DNA of 7,789 nucleotides from Patescibacteria group bacterium (lineage in GTDB: Bacteria > Patescibacteriota > Minisyncoccia > Minisyncoccales > Minisyncoccaceae), in NCBI GenBank assembly GCA_030156465.1, contig JASGMO010000026.1, positions 1 through 7,789 of the forward strand. Direction: 5' to 3'. The notes below the pieces were generated by a model. The model searched no databases and was not told the origin of the DNA. It worked only from the letters and a program-made list of their open reading frames with translations. Below, in pieces: positions 1 through 6,524 of this stretch. A program made the translations under genes and the position numbers. The stretch's first letter is position 1. The number at the start of each line of letters is the position of its first letter.

Positions 1-24
1 TCAATTAATAAAAAAAAGTAATTT

Positions 25-96
25 GCCGGTATAGCTCAGTGGTAGAGCAACTGTTTTGTAAACAGTAGGTCGGGGGTTCAAATCCGTCTACCGGCT
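25..96 (+). tRNA. tRNA-Thr (anticodon UGU)
   Basis: The sequence folds as a cloverleaf. The acceptor stem 25-31/89-95 is fully paired, the D-stem is 34-37/45-48, the anticodon stem 50-54/62-66 has a TTTGTAA loop with anticodon TGT at 57-59, and the T-arm is 72-88. The first two acceptor pairs are G-C and C-G, which are threonine identity pairs in E. coli, so acceptor and anticodon agree. The central T-stem pair (74/86) is a G·G mismatch next to a G·U (73/87), which is unusual. The discriminator is T96 and CCA is not encoded. Just downstream lies the rRNA promoter, so this tRNA probably belongs to an upstream unit. Confidence 0.96.
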
Positions 97-101
97 CATA
101 T

Positions 102-130
102 TTGACATTTTGAGAAATATTGGGTATTAT
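102..130 (+). promoter_or_regulatory. rRNA operon promoter (-35/-10)
   Basis: A perfect -35 TTGACA (102-107), a 17-base spacer and a -10 TATTAT (125-130) lie between tRNA-Thr and the 16S gene. This is the best sigma-70-type match upstream of the 16S. Transcription would start near 137, giving a leader of about 90 nt before the mature 16S. The leader contains the 5' arm of the processing stem. I see no clear boxA antitermination element or second promoter in 131-198. Confidence 0.75.
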
Positions 131-198
131 CCCTGTGTTATCTTGTACTTTGATAATTGAATACAGCAAATCATTTTAGTAGGATTTTTAGGAATAAC

Positions 199-228
199 TT
201 AGTAAGTTTTTTAGAGTTGTTCCGCTAT
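199..228 (+). other. pre-16S processing stem, 5' arm
   Basis: These 30 positions pair with 1794-1823 across the whole 16S gene: 28 Watson-Crick pairs, one G·U (210/1812) and one A·A mismatch (204/1818). A long helix bringing together the ends of pre-16S is the standard RNase III substrate in bacterial rRNA maturation. The helix ends one or two bases before the expected mature 16S 5' end. The RNase III role is inferred from position and pairing. Confidence 0.9.
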
Positions 229-229
229 T

Positions 230-1697
<1,468 letters not shown>

Positions 1698-1715
1698 TTT
1701 TAAATGTTTGTCGAC

Positions 1716-1752
1716 CGAGATTAGTTCGCGAGTGATCACTGAATTAATCTCG
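1716..1752 (+). other. Spacer hairpin downstream of 16S
   Basis: CGAGATTA (1716-1723) pairs perfectly with TAATCTCG (1745-1752). Pairing continues inward with G·T, T-A, T-A and C-G, giving a stem of about 12 bp. The 13-base loop contains the palindrome AGTGATCACT. A second, shorter dyad, ATCTCT/AGAGAT, follows at 1761-1783. Both lie inside the region enclosed by the processing stem and are probably pre-rRNA structure. Neither is followed by a convincing T-run, so I do not call a terminator. Confidence 0.55.
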
Positions 1753-1793
1753 AGGTATTGATCTCTCTACCTAAACAAGAGATTATTTTATAC

Positions 1794-1823
1794 ATAGCGG
1801 AACAACTCTAAGAAACTAACTAA
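1794..1823 (+). other. pre-16S processing stem, 3' arm
   Basis: This is the partner of 199-228 (28 Watson-Crick pairs, one G·U, one mismatch over 30 positions). It ends two bases before the ATG of the spacer methyltransferase gene. Cleavage in this arm would leave the downstream mRNA with a leader of only about 5-30 nt, while an uncut precursor would bury the bases just upstream of the start codon in a helix. Confidence 0.9.
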
Positions 1824-1825
1824 TA

Positions 1826-2416
1826 ATGAAAAGCATAGGACCATCTCAGTATCGTATTTTTCGTAAGCTTTACAGAAATGCGGCAAGGGAAATGTGCAAA
1901 GATTGCGCAGATTTTGTTTTGCCTAATTCTAAAATACTTGATTTTGGTTGTGGCTCTGGAACGGTAGGAAAAGAGTTTGAGATTTTTTTTAGTGGAGAAA
2001 TACTGGGAGTTGATATTATTGATAACAGGATAGAGGATATGAAGTTCGTTAAATACAATGGTGAAGATCTATCTTTTTTAGAAAGTAATTATTTTGATAT
2101 AACTTTAATTAACTTTGTTTTACACCATTGCAAAAATCCAAAAGAACTGCTAAAAGAAATAAAGAGAGTTTCAAGTGGCACCATTATTTTGTATGAAAAT
2201 TTACCCGAAGGGTTACTAAGTAGAACTATGTGTTTTTTGCACGGAGTATCTTTTGCAAAACTATTCCAAAACAACGAAGAGAAGGGGGAGTTCTTTACAA
2301 AAAAAGAGTGGGAATATTTTTTTAAAGAAATTGAATTAGAAGTTGTTCATTCAAAGAGGGTTTCTGCTTGGTTTAACCCGATAAAAGAACATCTTTTTGT
2401 ATTAAAGGGTGTGTAG
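1826..2416 (+). CDS. Class I SAM-dependent methyltransferase in the 16S-tRNA spacer
   Basis: This 196-residue protein has a Rossmann-type methyltransferase core of the Methyltransf_11 kind. Motif I is ILDFGCGSG (37-45), which binds S-adenosylmethionine. The acidic residue of strand 2 is in GVDI (61-64). FDITLINFVLHH (90-101) is the post-motif region typical of small-molecule and tRNA-modifying members, followed by a helix NPKELLKEIKRV. The C-terminal part (about 125-196) is not recognisable, and the substrate is unknown. The ATG is the first in frame, lies two bases beyond the pre-16S stem, and has no Shine-Dalgarno site. The TAG stop consists of bases 8-10 of tRNA-Ile, so the last residues are encoded by the tRNA acceptor stem. 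No convincing own promoter is visible, so it is probably co-transcribed with rRNA. The AT-rich codons resemble alaS rather than pyrE. A role in rRNA or tRNA modification is suggested only by location. Confidence 0.85.
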   Translation: MKSIGPSQYRIFRKLYRNAAREMCKDCADFVLPNSKILDFGCGSGTVGKEFEIFFSGEILGVDIIDNRIEDMKFVKYNGEDLSFLESNYFDITLINFVLHHCKNPKELLKEIKRVSSGTIILYENLPEGLLSRTMCFLHGVSFAKLFQNNEEKGEFFTKKEWEYFFKEIELEVVHSKRVSAWFNPIKEHLFVLKGV

Positions 2417-2480
2417 CTCAGCTGGTTAGAGCGCGTCACTGATAATGACGAGGTCCCTGGTTCGAGTCCAGGCATACCCA
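2407..2480 (+). tRNA. tRNA-Ile (anticodon GAU)
   Basis: The cloverleaf has acceptor GGGTGTG/CATACCC (one G·U), D-stem 2416-2419/2429-2432, anticodon stem 2434-2438/2446-2450, anticodon GAT at 2441-2443 and T-stem CCTGG/CCAGG. The discriminator is A2480, followed by CCC, so CCA is not encoded. tRNA-Ile followed by tRNA-Ala is the classic content of the bacterial 16S-23S spacer. Bases 1-10 overlap the end of the methyltransferase gene. Confidence 0.97.
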
Positions 2481-2490
2481 CCCACATTGA

Positions 2491-2563
2491 GGGCCGATGG
2501 CTCAATTGGTAGAGCATCTCATTTGCAATGAGAGGGTTCGGGGTTCGAGTCCCCGTCGGTCCA
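2491..2563 (+). tRNA. tRNA-Ala (anticodon UGC)
   Basis: It lies 10 bases after tRNA-Ile. The acceptor GGGCCGA/TCGGTCC contains the G3·U70 wobble, the main alanine identity element. The D-stem is 2500-2503/2512-2515, the anticodon TGC is at 2524-2526 and the T-stem is CGGGG/CCCCG. The discriminator is A2563 and CCA is not encoded. The enzyme that would charge it, AlaS, is encoded at 4770. No 23S gene follows. Confidence 0.97.
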
Positions 2564-2724
2564 CTAAAGTTGATTAGTTGTCTTGCTCGGGCGAAAAAAA
2601 AGGAAGGGAGTTTTGTCCGCCTTCGTTTTCGTCACTTTTTTCCGTCGCCACAATTTTTCGTATTTCGCTTTGTGAAATGCGTCACCAGAATTGGAGTTGT
2701 GCAAAAGTATTTTCTAATCCAATA
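2564..2724 (+). other. Non-coding stretch after tRNA-Ala, with a hairpin
   Basis: I see no gene here, and no 23S 5' end where one would be expected. The stretch has an A-run and many T/C-rich TTCG-like segments. CGTATTTC (2659-2666) pairs with GAAATGCG (2674-2681), one G·T, around a 7-base loop. It lacks a T-run, so it is not a clear terminator. Where transcription of the rRNA operon ends is therefore undefined. Confidence 0.45.
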
Positions 2725-2854
2725 ATGAGCATGAAACGAAGGAGAGCATTTCTGGATAGTTTTACAATTCTTCTAGTAGAAGCGATTCAAGATTTCTTTG
2801 GGCATGGTTTCATGCTCATTTTGCGTTAGAAAGTGTTCTTCATTTCATGCTCAT
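2724..2854. repeat. 14-bp inverted repeat with an extra direct copy
   Basis: AATGAGCATGAAAC (2724-2737) is the exact reverse complement of GTTTCATGCTCATT (2807-2820). Twelve bases of the right arm, TTTCATGCTCAT, recur in the same orientation at 2843-2854. The arms are 69 bases apart and the two direct copies are 35 bases apart, start to start. No transposase gene is present. The repeat could be protein-binding sites or a remnant of a small mobile element. Confidence 0.6.
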
Positions 2855-3045
2855 GTTGTATTGGACAACTCTTTTTGTTGCCAGAAATTAAAATATTTAG
2901 TATCATAACAAGTATAGCATACCACTTTTATTACGAAACACTAGAGAGGGAAATAAGGCCCTCGGCAAGATTTTACCGTGATATTTGTAGGGCCAACGGG
3001 ATAACAGAAGATATTTTGAATAAACACCAAAAATATAAGAATTGA
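2725..3045 (+). pseudogene. Possible broken small ORF, unknown function
   Basis: One frame reads for 34 codons from ATG 2725, meets TAG at 2827-2829, and continues open in the same frame to TGA 3043-3045. The first part includes a hydrophobic stretch (FTILLVEAIQDFFGHG). The second, which could start at GTG 2833, has a hydrophobic segment followed by a charged, protein-like tail (YYETLEREIRPSARFYRDIC). I do not recognise a family. It may be a decayed membrane-protein gene, a short real gene starting near 2833, or chance. The start of the frame lies in the inverted repeat, which weakens the case for its first part. There is no Shine-Dalgarno site. Confidence 0.25.
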
Positions 3046-3064
3046 TTGCTAAATTCTTAGAATG

Positions 3065-3147
3065 ATAGCGTGACAGAAGAAGTGTCCAAGGAGGAAGTTC
3101 TCTGCTATATCTGAGTATTTCACTGAAGCGAAAAACTTGCTTTTTTT
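3065..3147 (+). promoter_or_regulatory. Candidate structured leader/attenuator of pyrE
   Basis: ATAGC (3065-3069) pairs with GCTAT (3104-3108), and AGAAGAA (3075-3081) pairs with TTCTCT (3098-3103) with one bulged A. This leaves an asymmetric internal loop and a 16-base apical loop containing AAGGAGG. It is followed by a weak second hairpin, AAGCGA/TTGCTT (3126-3142), running into seven T (3141-3147), which resembles a weak terminator ahead of pyrE. The apical TCC...GAGG recalls part of the PyrR-binding consensus but lacks a conserved loop G and the expected closing stem, so I do not call a PyrR site. No promoter is evident upstream. Confidence 0.3.
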
Positions 3148-3170
3148 AATGTTTTTAAGTAATATAAGTT

Positions 3171-3177
3171 AGGAGGG
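3171..3177 (+). promoter_or_regulatory. Strong Shine-Dalgarno site of pyrE
   Basis: AGGAGGG ends nine bases before the pyrE ATG, which is ideal spacing. It is the only well-placed strong Shine-Dalgarno site in the window, and the local 16S gene carries no complementary CCTCC. Confidence 0.8.
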
Positions 3178-3186
3178 AACAAAATT

Positions 3187-3816
3187 ATGAATGAGAAAGT
3201 TTTGCAAGTACTCGGTAAAGTTGGAGCAGTTATCACTGATAGTCATGTTGTCTATGCTTCAGGGAAGCACGGCACAGTTTATGTCAACAAGGATGCGCTT
3301 TATCCGCATACCAAGGAGACATCGGATTTGTGCCGGGCGATTGCTGAGCAGTTCGTGGACGATAAAGTGGAGGTGGTTATCGCTCCAGCAATCGGGGGTG
3401 TGATTCTATCCCAATGGGTAGCGTATCACCTCTCGGAAATTACTGGGCACGAAGTGCTCGGAGTTTACGCCGAGAAAGCGGAAGAAGACACCTTTGTCAT
3501 TAAGCGTGGTTACGATAAAATCGTAGCTGGAAAAAATGTCTTAGTGATAGAAGATGTGCTCACCACCGGAGGTTCAGTAAAGAAAGTCATCGAGGCAACT
3601 CGCGCTCTCGGTGGTAATATTGTTGGACTTGGTGTTCTCTGCAATCGCGGAGGAATTACTCTGGAGGATGTAGCGAATCCATTGAAGCTCTTTGCGCTTG
3701 TCAATATTGAGCTTGAGGCATGGGATGAAGCGGAATGTCCGTTTTGTGCCCAAGGTGTGCCAATTAATACTAATGTTGGCAAGGGTAGAGAATATCTAGC
3801 TCGCAAAGTGAGTTAA
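3187..3816 (+). CDS. pyrE: Orotate phosphoribosyltransferase
   Basis: The enzyme joins orotate to PRPP to make orotidine 5'-monophosphate, the fifth step of pyrimidine synthesis, in the cytosol. The 209-residue length is normal. The PRPP loop is VLVIEDVLTTGGSV (118-131), with the two acidic residues and TTGG of type I phosphoribosyltransferases. YASGKHGTVYVNKD (23-36) is the N-terminal substrate segment, and KRGYDK (106-111) fits the flexible catalytic loop. CPFC (184-187) near the C-terminus resembles the form seen in Thermus-type enzymes. The start is fixed by AGGAGGG nine bases upstream. Base composition is far from its neighbours: 33 of 60 bases are G or C at 3301-3360 against 11 of 60 in alaS at 5761-5820. 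Codons such as CTC, GCG and ATC are common here and rare in alaS. No other pyrimidine genes are nearby. Recent horizontal acquisition is likely. Another purine/pyrimidine phosphoribosyltransferase is a less likely alternative. Confidence 0.9.
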   Translation: MNEKVLQVLGKVGAVITDSHVVYASGKHGTVYVNKDALYPHTKETSDLCRAIAEQFVDDKVEVVIAPAIGGVILSQWVAYHLSEITGHEVLGVYAEKAEEDTFVIKRGYDKIVAGKNVLVIEDVLTTGGSVKKVIEATRALGGNIVGLGVLCNRGGITLEDVANPLKLFALVNIELEAWDEAECPFCAQGVPINTNVGKGREYLARKVS

Positions 3817-3829
3817 AGAACAAGAGGTC

Positions 3830-3866
3830 AGTGGCACCTTGTCATCAAGACAAAGCCACTTTTTTA
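3830..3866 (+). terminator. Rho-independent terminator after pyrE
   Basis: AGTGGC (3830-3835) pairs with GCCACT (3855-3860), and TTGTC (3839-3843) pairs with GACAA (3849-3853). The hairpin has a small internal loop and runs into TTTTTTATTT. It starts 13 bases after the pyrE stop and makes pyrE a single-gene unit. Confidence 0.88.
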
Positions 3867-3899
3867 TTTACCGAAGACTTTTAGGAGATTTTTTAATTG

Positions 3900-3939
3900 T
3901 TGAAAGATTGCTTGCGATCTTTTAATGGTGTGGTATAAT
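3900..3939 (+). promoter_or_regulatory. Promoter of the MscS-like gene, with a dyad over the -35
   Basis: An extended -10, TGGTATAAT (3931-3939), is preceded at 16 bases by TTGCGA (3912-3917). Transcription would start near 3946, leaving a leader of about 60 nt rich in A and T that includes a tandem TTATCTTTC/TTATCTTTA. An 11-bp inverted repeat (3900-3910/3915-3925, two G·T pairs, loop CTTG) covers the -35 and could be an operator. It is followed by only a short T-run, so it could also be a weak terminator. Confidence 0.65.
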
Positions 3940-4007
3940 TATAATATAATTAACATCCATTATTTTCTTATCTTTCTTATCTTTATGATTTGTTAGATTA
4001 AGAAAAA

Positions 4008-4700
4008 ATGGTCAAAAATATGACACAAGATTGGTCATCAATTACAACGCAAGCACTATCTAGCGCTTGGGAAAATGTTTTGCTTTTCCTTCCTGATTTA
4101 TTGGGAGCGATAATTATTTTCATAATAGGTTGGATTATAGCAATTTGGTTAGGAAAGTTAGTTGCTGGTATTCTAAGCAAATTAAAATTCAACTCTATTT
4201 TTGAAAGAGCAGGATGGAAAGATGCTTTAGCTAATGCAGATATAAAAGTGGACCCATCTGGATTTGTTGGAGCAATTTTTAAATGGATACTGGTATTTGT
4301 ATTTCTAATGATTGCTACAGATATAGTTGGTTGGACAGCTTTTGCTGCAATATTAACTAGTATTATTGCATGGACACCTAGCTTAATCGTTTCTATTATT
4401 ATTCTAGTTGTAGCAATAGTTATAGCTGATGTAATAGAAAAAATTGTTAAGGTTTCAGCAAAGAAAATGGGAGTTAACTTTGTTAATTTCTTAGGAACAA
4501 TGGTTAAGGGCGGAATATATGTTTTCGCTGGGCTAGCAGTTTTATCTCAATTAGGAGTAGCTCCTGAAGTTGTTAATGCACTAGTTATGGGTTTTGTTGG
4601 AACTCTAACCATTGCACTAGGGTTAGCATTTGGACTAGGAGGAAAAGATGCAGCAGCTAAATTAATAGAAGAGGCGAAAAGGAAAATATCGGACGATTAA
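4008..4700 (+). CDS. MscS-related membrane protein with conserved TM-helix repeats
   Basis: This 230-residue integral membrane protein has about five hydrophobic helices, near residues 25-48, 86-105, 122-143, 163-182 and 188-211. The repeated pattern (a helix followed by GWxDAL or MGVNFVNFLG-like segments) fits the conserved TM-helix repeat family related to small-conductance mechanosensitive channels. The last helix, GTLTIALGLAFGLGGKDAA (198-216), resembles the glycine-rich pore helix of MscS. The protein then ends within about 15 residues, so the cytoplasmic beta and alpha/beta domains of true MscS are missing. Channel activity is inferred, not shown. ATG 4008 follows an A-rich run with no Shine-Dalgarno site; ATG 4020 (residue 5) is an equally possible start. 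It has its own promoter and terminator, so it is a single-gene unit. Codon use is AT-rich, unlike pyrE just upstream. Confidence 0.8.
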   Translation: MVKNMTQDWSSITTQALSSAWENVLLFLPDLLGAIIIFIIGWIIAIWLGKLVAGILSKLKFNSIFERAGWKDALANADIKVDPSGFVGAIFKWILVFVFLMIATDIVGWTAFAAILTSIIAWTPSLIVSIIILVVAIVIADVIEKIVKVSAKKMGVNFVNFLGTMVKGGIYVFAGLAVLSQLGVAPEVVNALVMGFVGTLTIALGLAFGLGGKDAAAKLIEEAKRKISDD

Positions 4701-4708
4701 TGGATGAG

Positions 4709-4732
4709 GCACCGCATTAGCGGTGCTTTTTT
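4709..4732 (+). terminator. Rho-independent terminator after the MscS-like gene
   Basis: GCACCGC (4709-4715) and GCGGTGC (4720-4726) form a perfect 7-bp GC-rich stem with an ATTA loop, followed by TTTTTT. It begins nine bases after the stop codon. The -35 of the alaS promoter starts only two bases later. Confidence 0.95.
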
Positions 4733-4734
4733 AT

Positions 4735-4763
4735 TTGACCAAAGAACTTCTCTTTGTTAGAAT
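4735..4763 (+). promoter_or_regulatory. alaS promoter producing a probably leaderless mRNA
   Basis: TTGACC (4735-4740), a 17-base spacer and TAGAAT (4758-4763) preceded by TGT form an extended -10 promoter. Six bases separate the -10 from the ATG at 4770, so the predicted transcription start falls on or within a base or two of the start codon. There is no room for a Shine-Dalgarno site. CAAAGA and TCTTTG (4740-4745/4751-4756) form an inverted repeat inside the spacer. Confidence 0.75.
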
Positions 4764-4769
4764 ACAAGT

Positions 4770-6524
4770 ATGAATTCTAACGAATTAAGGAGACATTTTC
4801 TTGATTTTTTTGAGAGTAAGGGGCATAAAATAGTGTCCTCTTCTTCTCTTTTACCAACTGACCCTAGCGTTTTATTCACTACTGCTGGCATGCAACAGTT
4901 TTCTCTTTATTTGTCCGGCAAAAAAGATGTAGTTGCTGATTTTGGCAATAGACATTTAGCAAGCTGTCAAAAGTGCTTCAGGACGGATGATATTGAAGAA
5001 ATAGGAGATGATACTCATCATACTTTTTTTGAAATGCTTGGAAATTGGTCAATAGGTCAAGATGAATCAGGATACTTTAAAGAAGGGGCAATTGATTATG
5101 CTCTAGAGTTTTTAGAAAGCATTGGTCTTGATAAATCAAGAATGCATATTACTGTTTTTAGTGGAAATGAGATTATCCCTAAAGATGAGGAAGCAATTAA
5201 TCTTTGGAAACAAAGAGGAATTACTAGCATTAAAGAGTGTGATCAAAAAGATAATTTTTGGGGACCGGTTTCTGAGACAGGGCCATGCGGACCATGTTCA
5301 GAAATTCACTATGACAGAGGCGAATCATTTGGTTGTGGTAGGGCTGATTGTGGACCAAATTGTGATTATTGTAAGAGATATGTTGAAATATGGAACCTTG
5401 TTTTTATGCAGTATTTTAAAAATGAAGCAGGTGAGTATGAGTTATTAAAACAAACAAACATTGATACAGGAATTGGCTTTGAAAGGTTGCTTTCAATTAT
5501 CCAGGAAAAAAATTCTGCGTATGAAACAGATTTATTCTCTGATGTCATTTCTAAGATAAGTAATAAAGAAGATGAGGTTTCTTGTAGAATTATTGCCGAT
5601 CATATTAGGGGAATAGTTTTTCTAGTTGATGCAGGAATTATTCCATCAAACACAGGACAAGGATATATTTTACGAAGATTAATCAGAAGAACAATCAGAT
5701 ATGGTAAAATGCTGGAATTACAAAAAGATTTTTGGATTCCGTTAGTTGAATTAACTATAGACAAATACAAAGATGTTTATAAAGAAATAGAAAGAAAAGA
5801 AACATATGAGATTATTAAAAAAGAAGAAGAAAAGTTTTCTTTAACGCTAGACAGGGGACTTAAGATAATTAATTCAATTGAAAATGATATCTCAGGAAAA
5901 GAAGCTTTTGATATATATCAAAGCTATGGCTTTCCTTTAGAAATGATTAAAGAAGAATTGGGTAAAAAGAATTTATCATTAGACGAAAAAGAATTTCAAG
6001 AAGAAATAAAAAAACACCAAGAGCTATCAAGAGCTGGAGCAGAGAAGAAGTTTTGTGGTGGCAGTAACCCACATTTACATACTGCTACGCATTTGCTACA
6101 CTCAGCATTAAGGAAGGTTTTAGGTGAGGGTGTTCAGCAAATGGGGTCAGACATTAATGATGAAAGATTGAGGTTTGATTTTTCTTTTGAAAGAAAATTG
6201 ACACCAGAAGAAATAAAAGAGGTGGAGGATCTAATTAATTTAAAAATTAAAGAAGGATTAATTTCAAAAAAAGAAGTGATGCCATTAGATGAAGCATTGT
6301 CATCAGGAGCATTATCTTTTTTCAAAGAAAGGTACCCTGAAAAAGTAAGTGTCTGGACGATATACAATAAAGATAGTGGAGAGATTTTTTCAAAAGAGAT
6401 TTGTGGTGGTGAGCATATAGATGATATATCATTATTAGAATCATTTAAAATAATTAAGGAGGAGAGTTCAAGTAGAGGGGTAAGAAGAATTAAAGCAATA
6501 TGCCAAGGAAAATATACGATATAA
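4770..6524 (+). CDS. alaS: Alanyl-tRNA synthetase, compact form
   Basis: The enzyme charges tRNA-Ala with alanine in the cytosol. The class II catalytic core is complete: CQKCFRTDDIEEIG (66-79), THHTFFEMLGNWSIG (82-96, motif 2 region), GPCGPCSEIHYD (171-182) and DTGIGFERL (232-240, motif 3). A cysteine-rich segment (189-201) precedes EIWNLVFMQY. The editing site retains all four expected zinc ligands, H437 and H441 in HTATH and C545 and H549 in CGGEH, where E replaces the usual T. At 584 residues it is much shorter than the usual bacterial enzyme of about 875. The C-terminal oligomerisation/C-Ala (DHHA1) domain is absent. The beta-barrel segment carrying TPFYAESGGQ, normally just before HTATH, is also missing. 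Because reading continues cleanly through conserved motifs, this looks like a natural compact form rather than a broken gene. The start has no Shine-Dalgarno site. It overlaps the next gene by 25 nt. Confidence 0.95.
   Translation: MNSNELRRHFLDFFESKGHKIVSSSSLLPTDPSVLFTTAGMQQFSLYLSGKKDVVADFGNRHLASCQKCFRTDDIEEIGDDTHHTFFEMLGNWSIGQDESGYFKEGAIDYALEFLESIGLDKSRMHITVFSGNEIIPKDEEAINLWKQRGITSIKECDQKDNFWGPVSETGPCGPCSEIHYDRGESFGCGRADCGPNCDYCKRYVEIWNLVFMQYFKNEAGEYELLKQTNIDTGIGFERLLSIIQEKNSAYETDLFSDVISKISNKEDEVSCRIIADHIRGIVFLVDAGIIPSNTGQGYILRRLIRRTIRYGKMLELQKDFWIPLVELTIDKYKDVYKEIERKETYEIIKKEEEKFSLTLDRGLKIINSIENDISGKEAFDIYQSYGFPLEMIKEELGKKNLSLDEKEFQEEIKKHQELSRAGAEKKFCGGSNPHLHTATHLLHSALRKVLGEGVQQMGSDINDERLRFDFSFERKLTPEEIKEVEDLINLKIKEGLISKKEVMPLDEALSSGALSFFKERYPEKVSVWTIYNKDSGEIFSKEICGGEHIDDISLLESFKIIKEESSSRGVRRIKAICQGKYTI

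Noticed and set aside
1758..1786. Private promoter for the spacer methyltransferase (TTGATC-17-GATTAT)
   Set aside because: The -10 is poor and overlaps a spacer dyad. The strong rRNA promoter upstream is a sufficient source of transcript.
2407..2563. CRISPR or tandem repeat suspicion around the two adjacent tRNA-like units
   Set aside because: The similarity is that of two tRNAs (Ile and Ala) with distinct anticodons and acceptor stems. No spacers or regular repeats are present.
2528..2725. Open frame beginning inside tRNA-Ala (MRGFGVRVPVGP...)
   Set aside because: The first residues are the translated tRNA T-arm, a familiar artefact. The rest is low-complexity A- and T/C-rich sequence with no recognisable domain.
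3088..3094. AAGGAGG as a Shine-Dalgarno site for a leader peptide
   Set aside because: No ATG, GTG or TTG lies at a workable distance downstream, and the bases sit in the apical loop of a predicted hairpin.
3082..3097. PyrR-binding loop upstream of pyrE
   Set aside because: TCCAAGGAGG matches part of the consensus, but the conserved loop G is absent and the flanking bases do not form the required closing stem.
3510..3806. 98-codon frame on the minus strand of pyrE
   Set aside because: It is a shadow of the GC-richer pyrE coding strand, whose product has clear phosphoribosyltransferase motifs.
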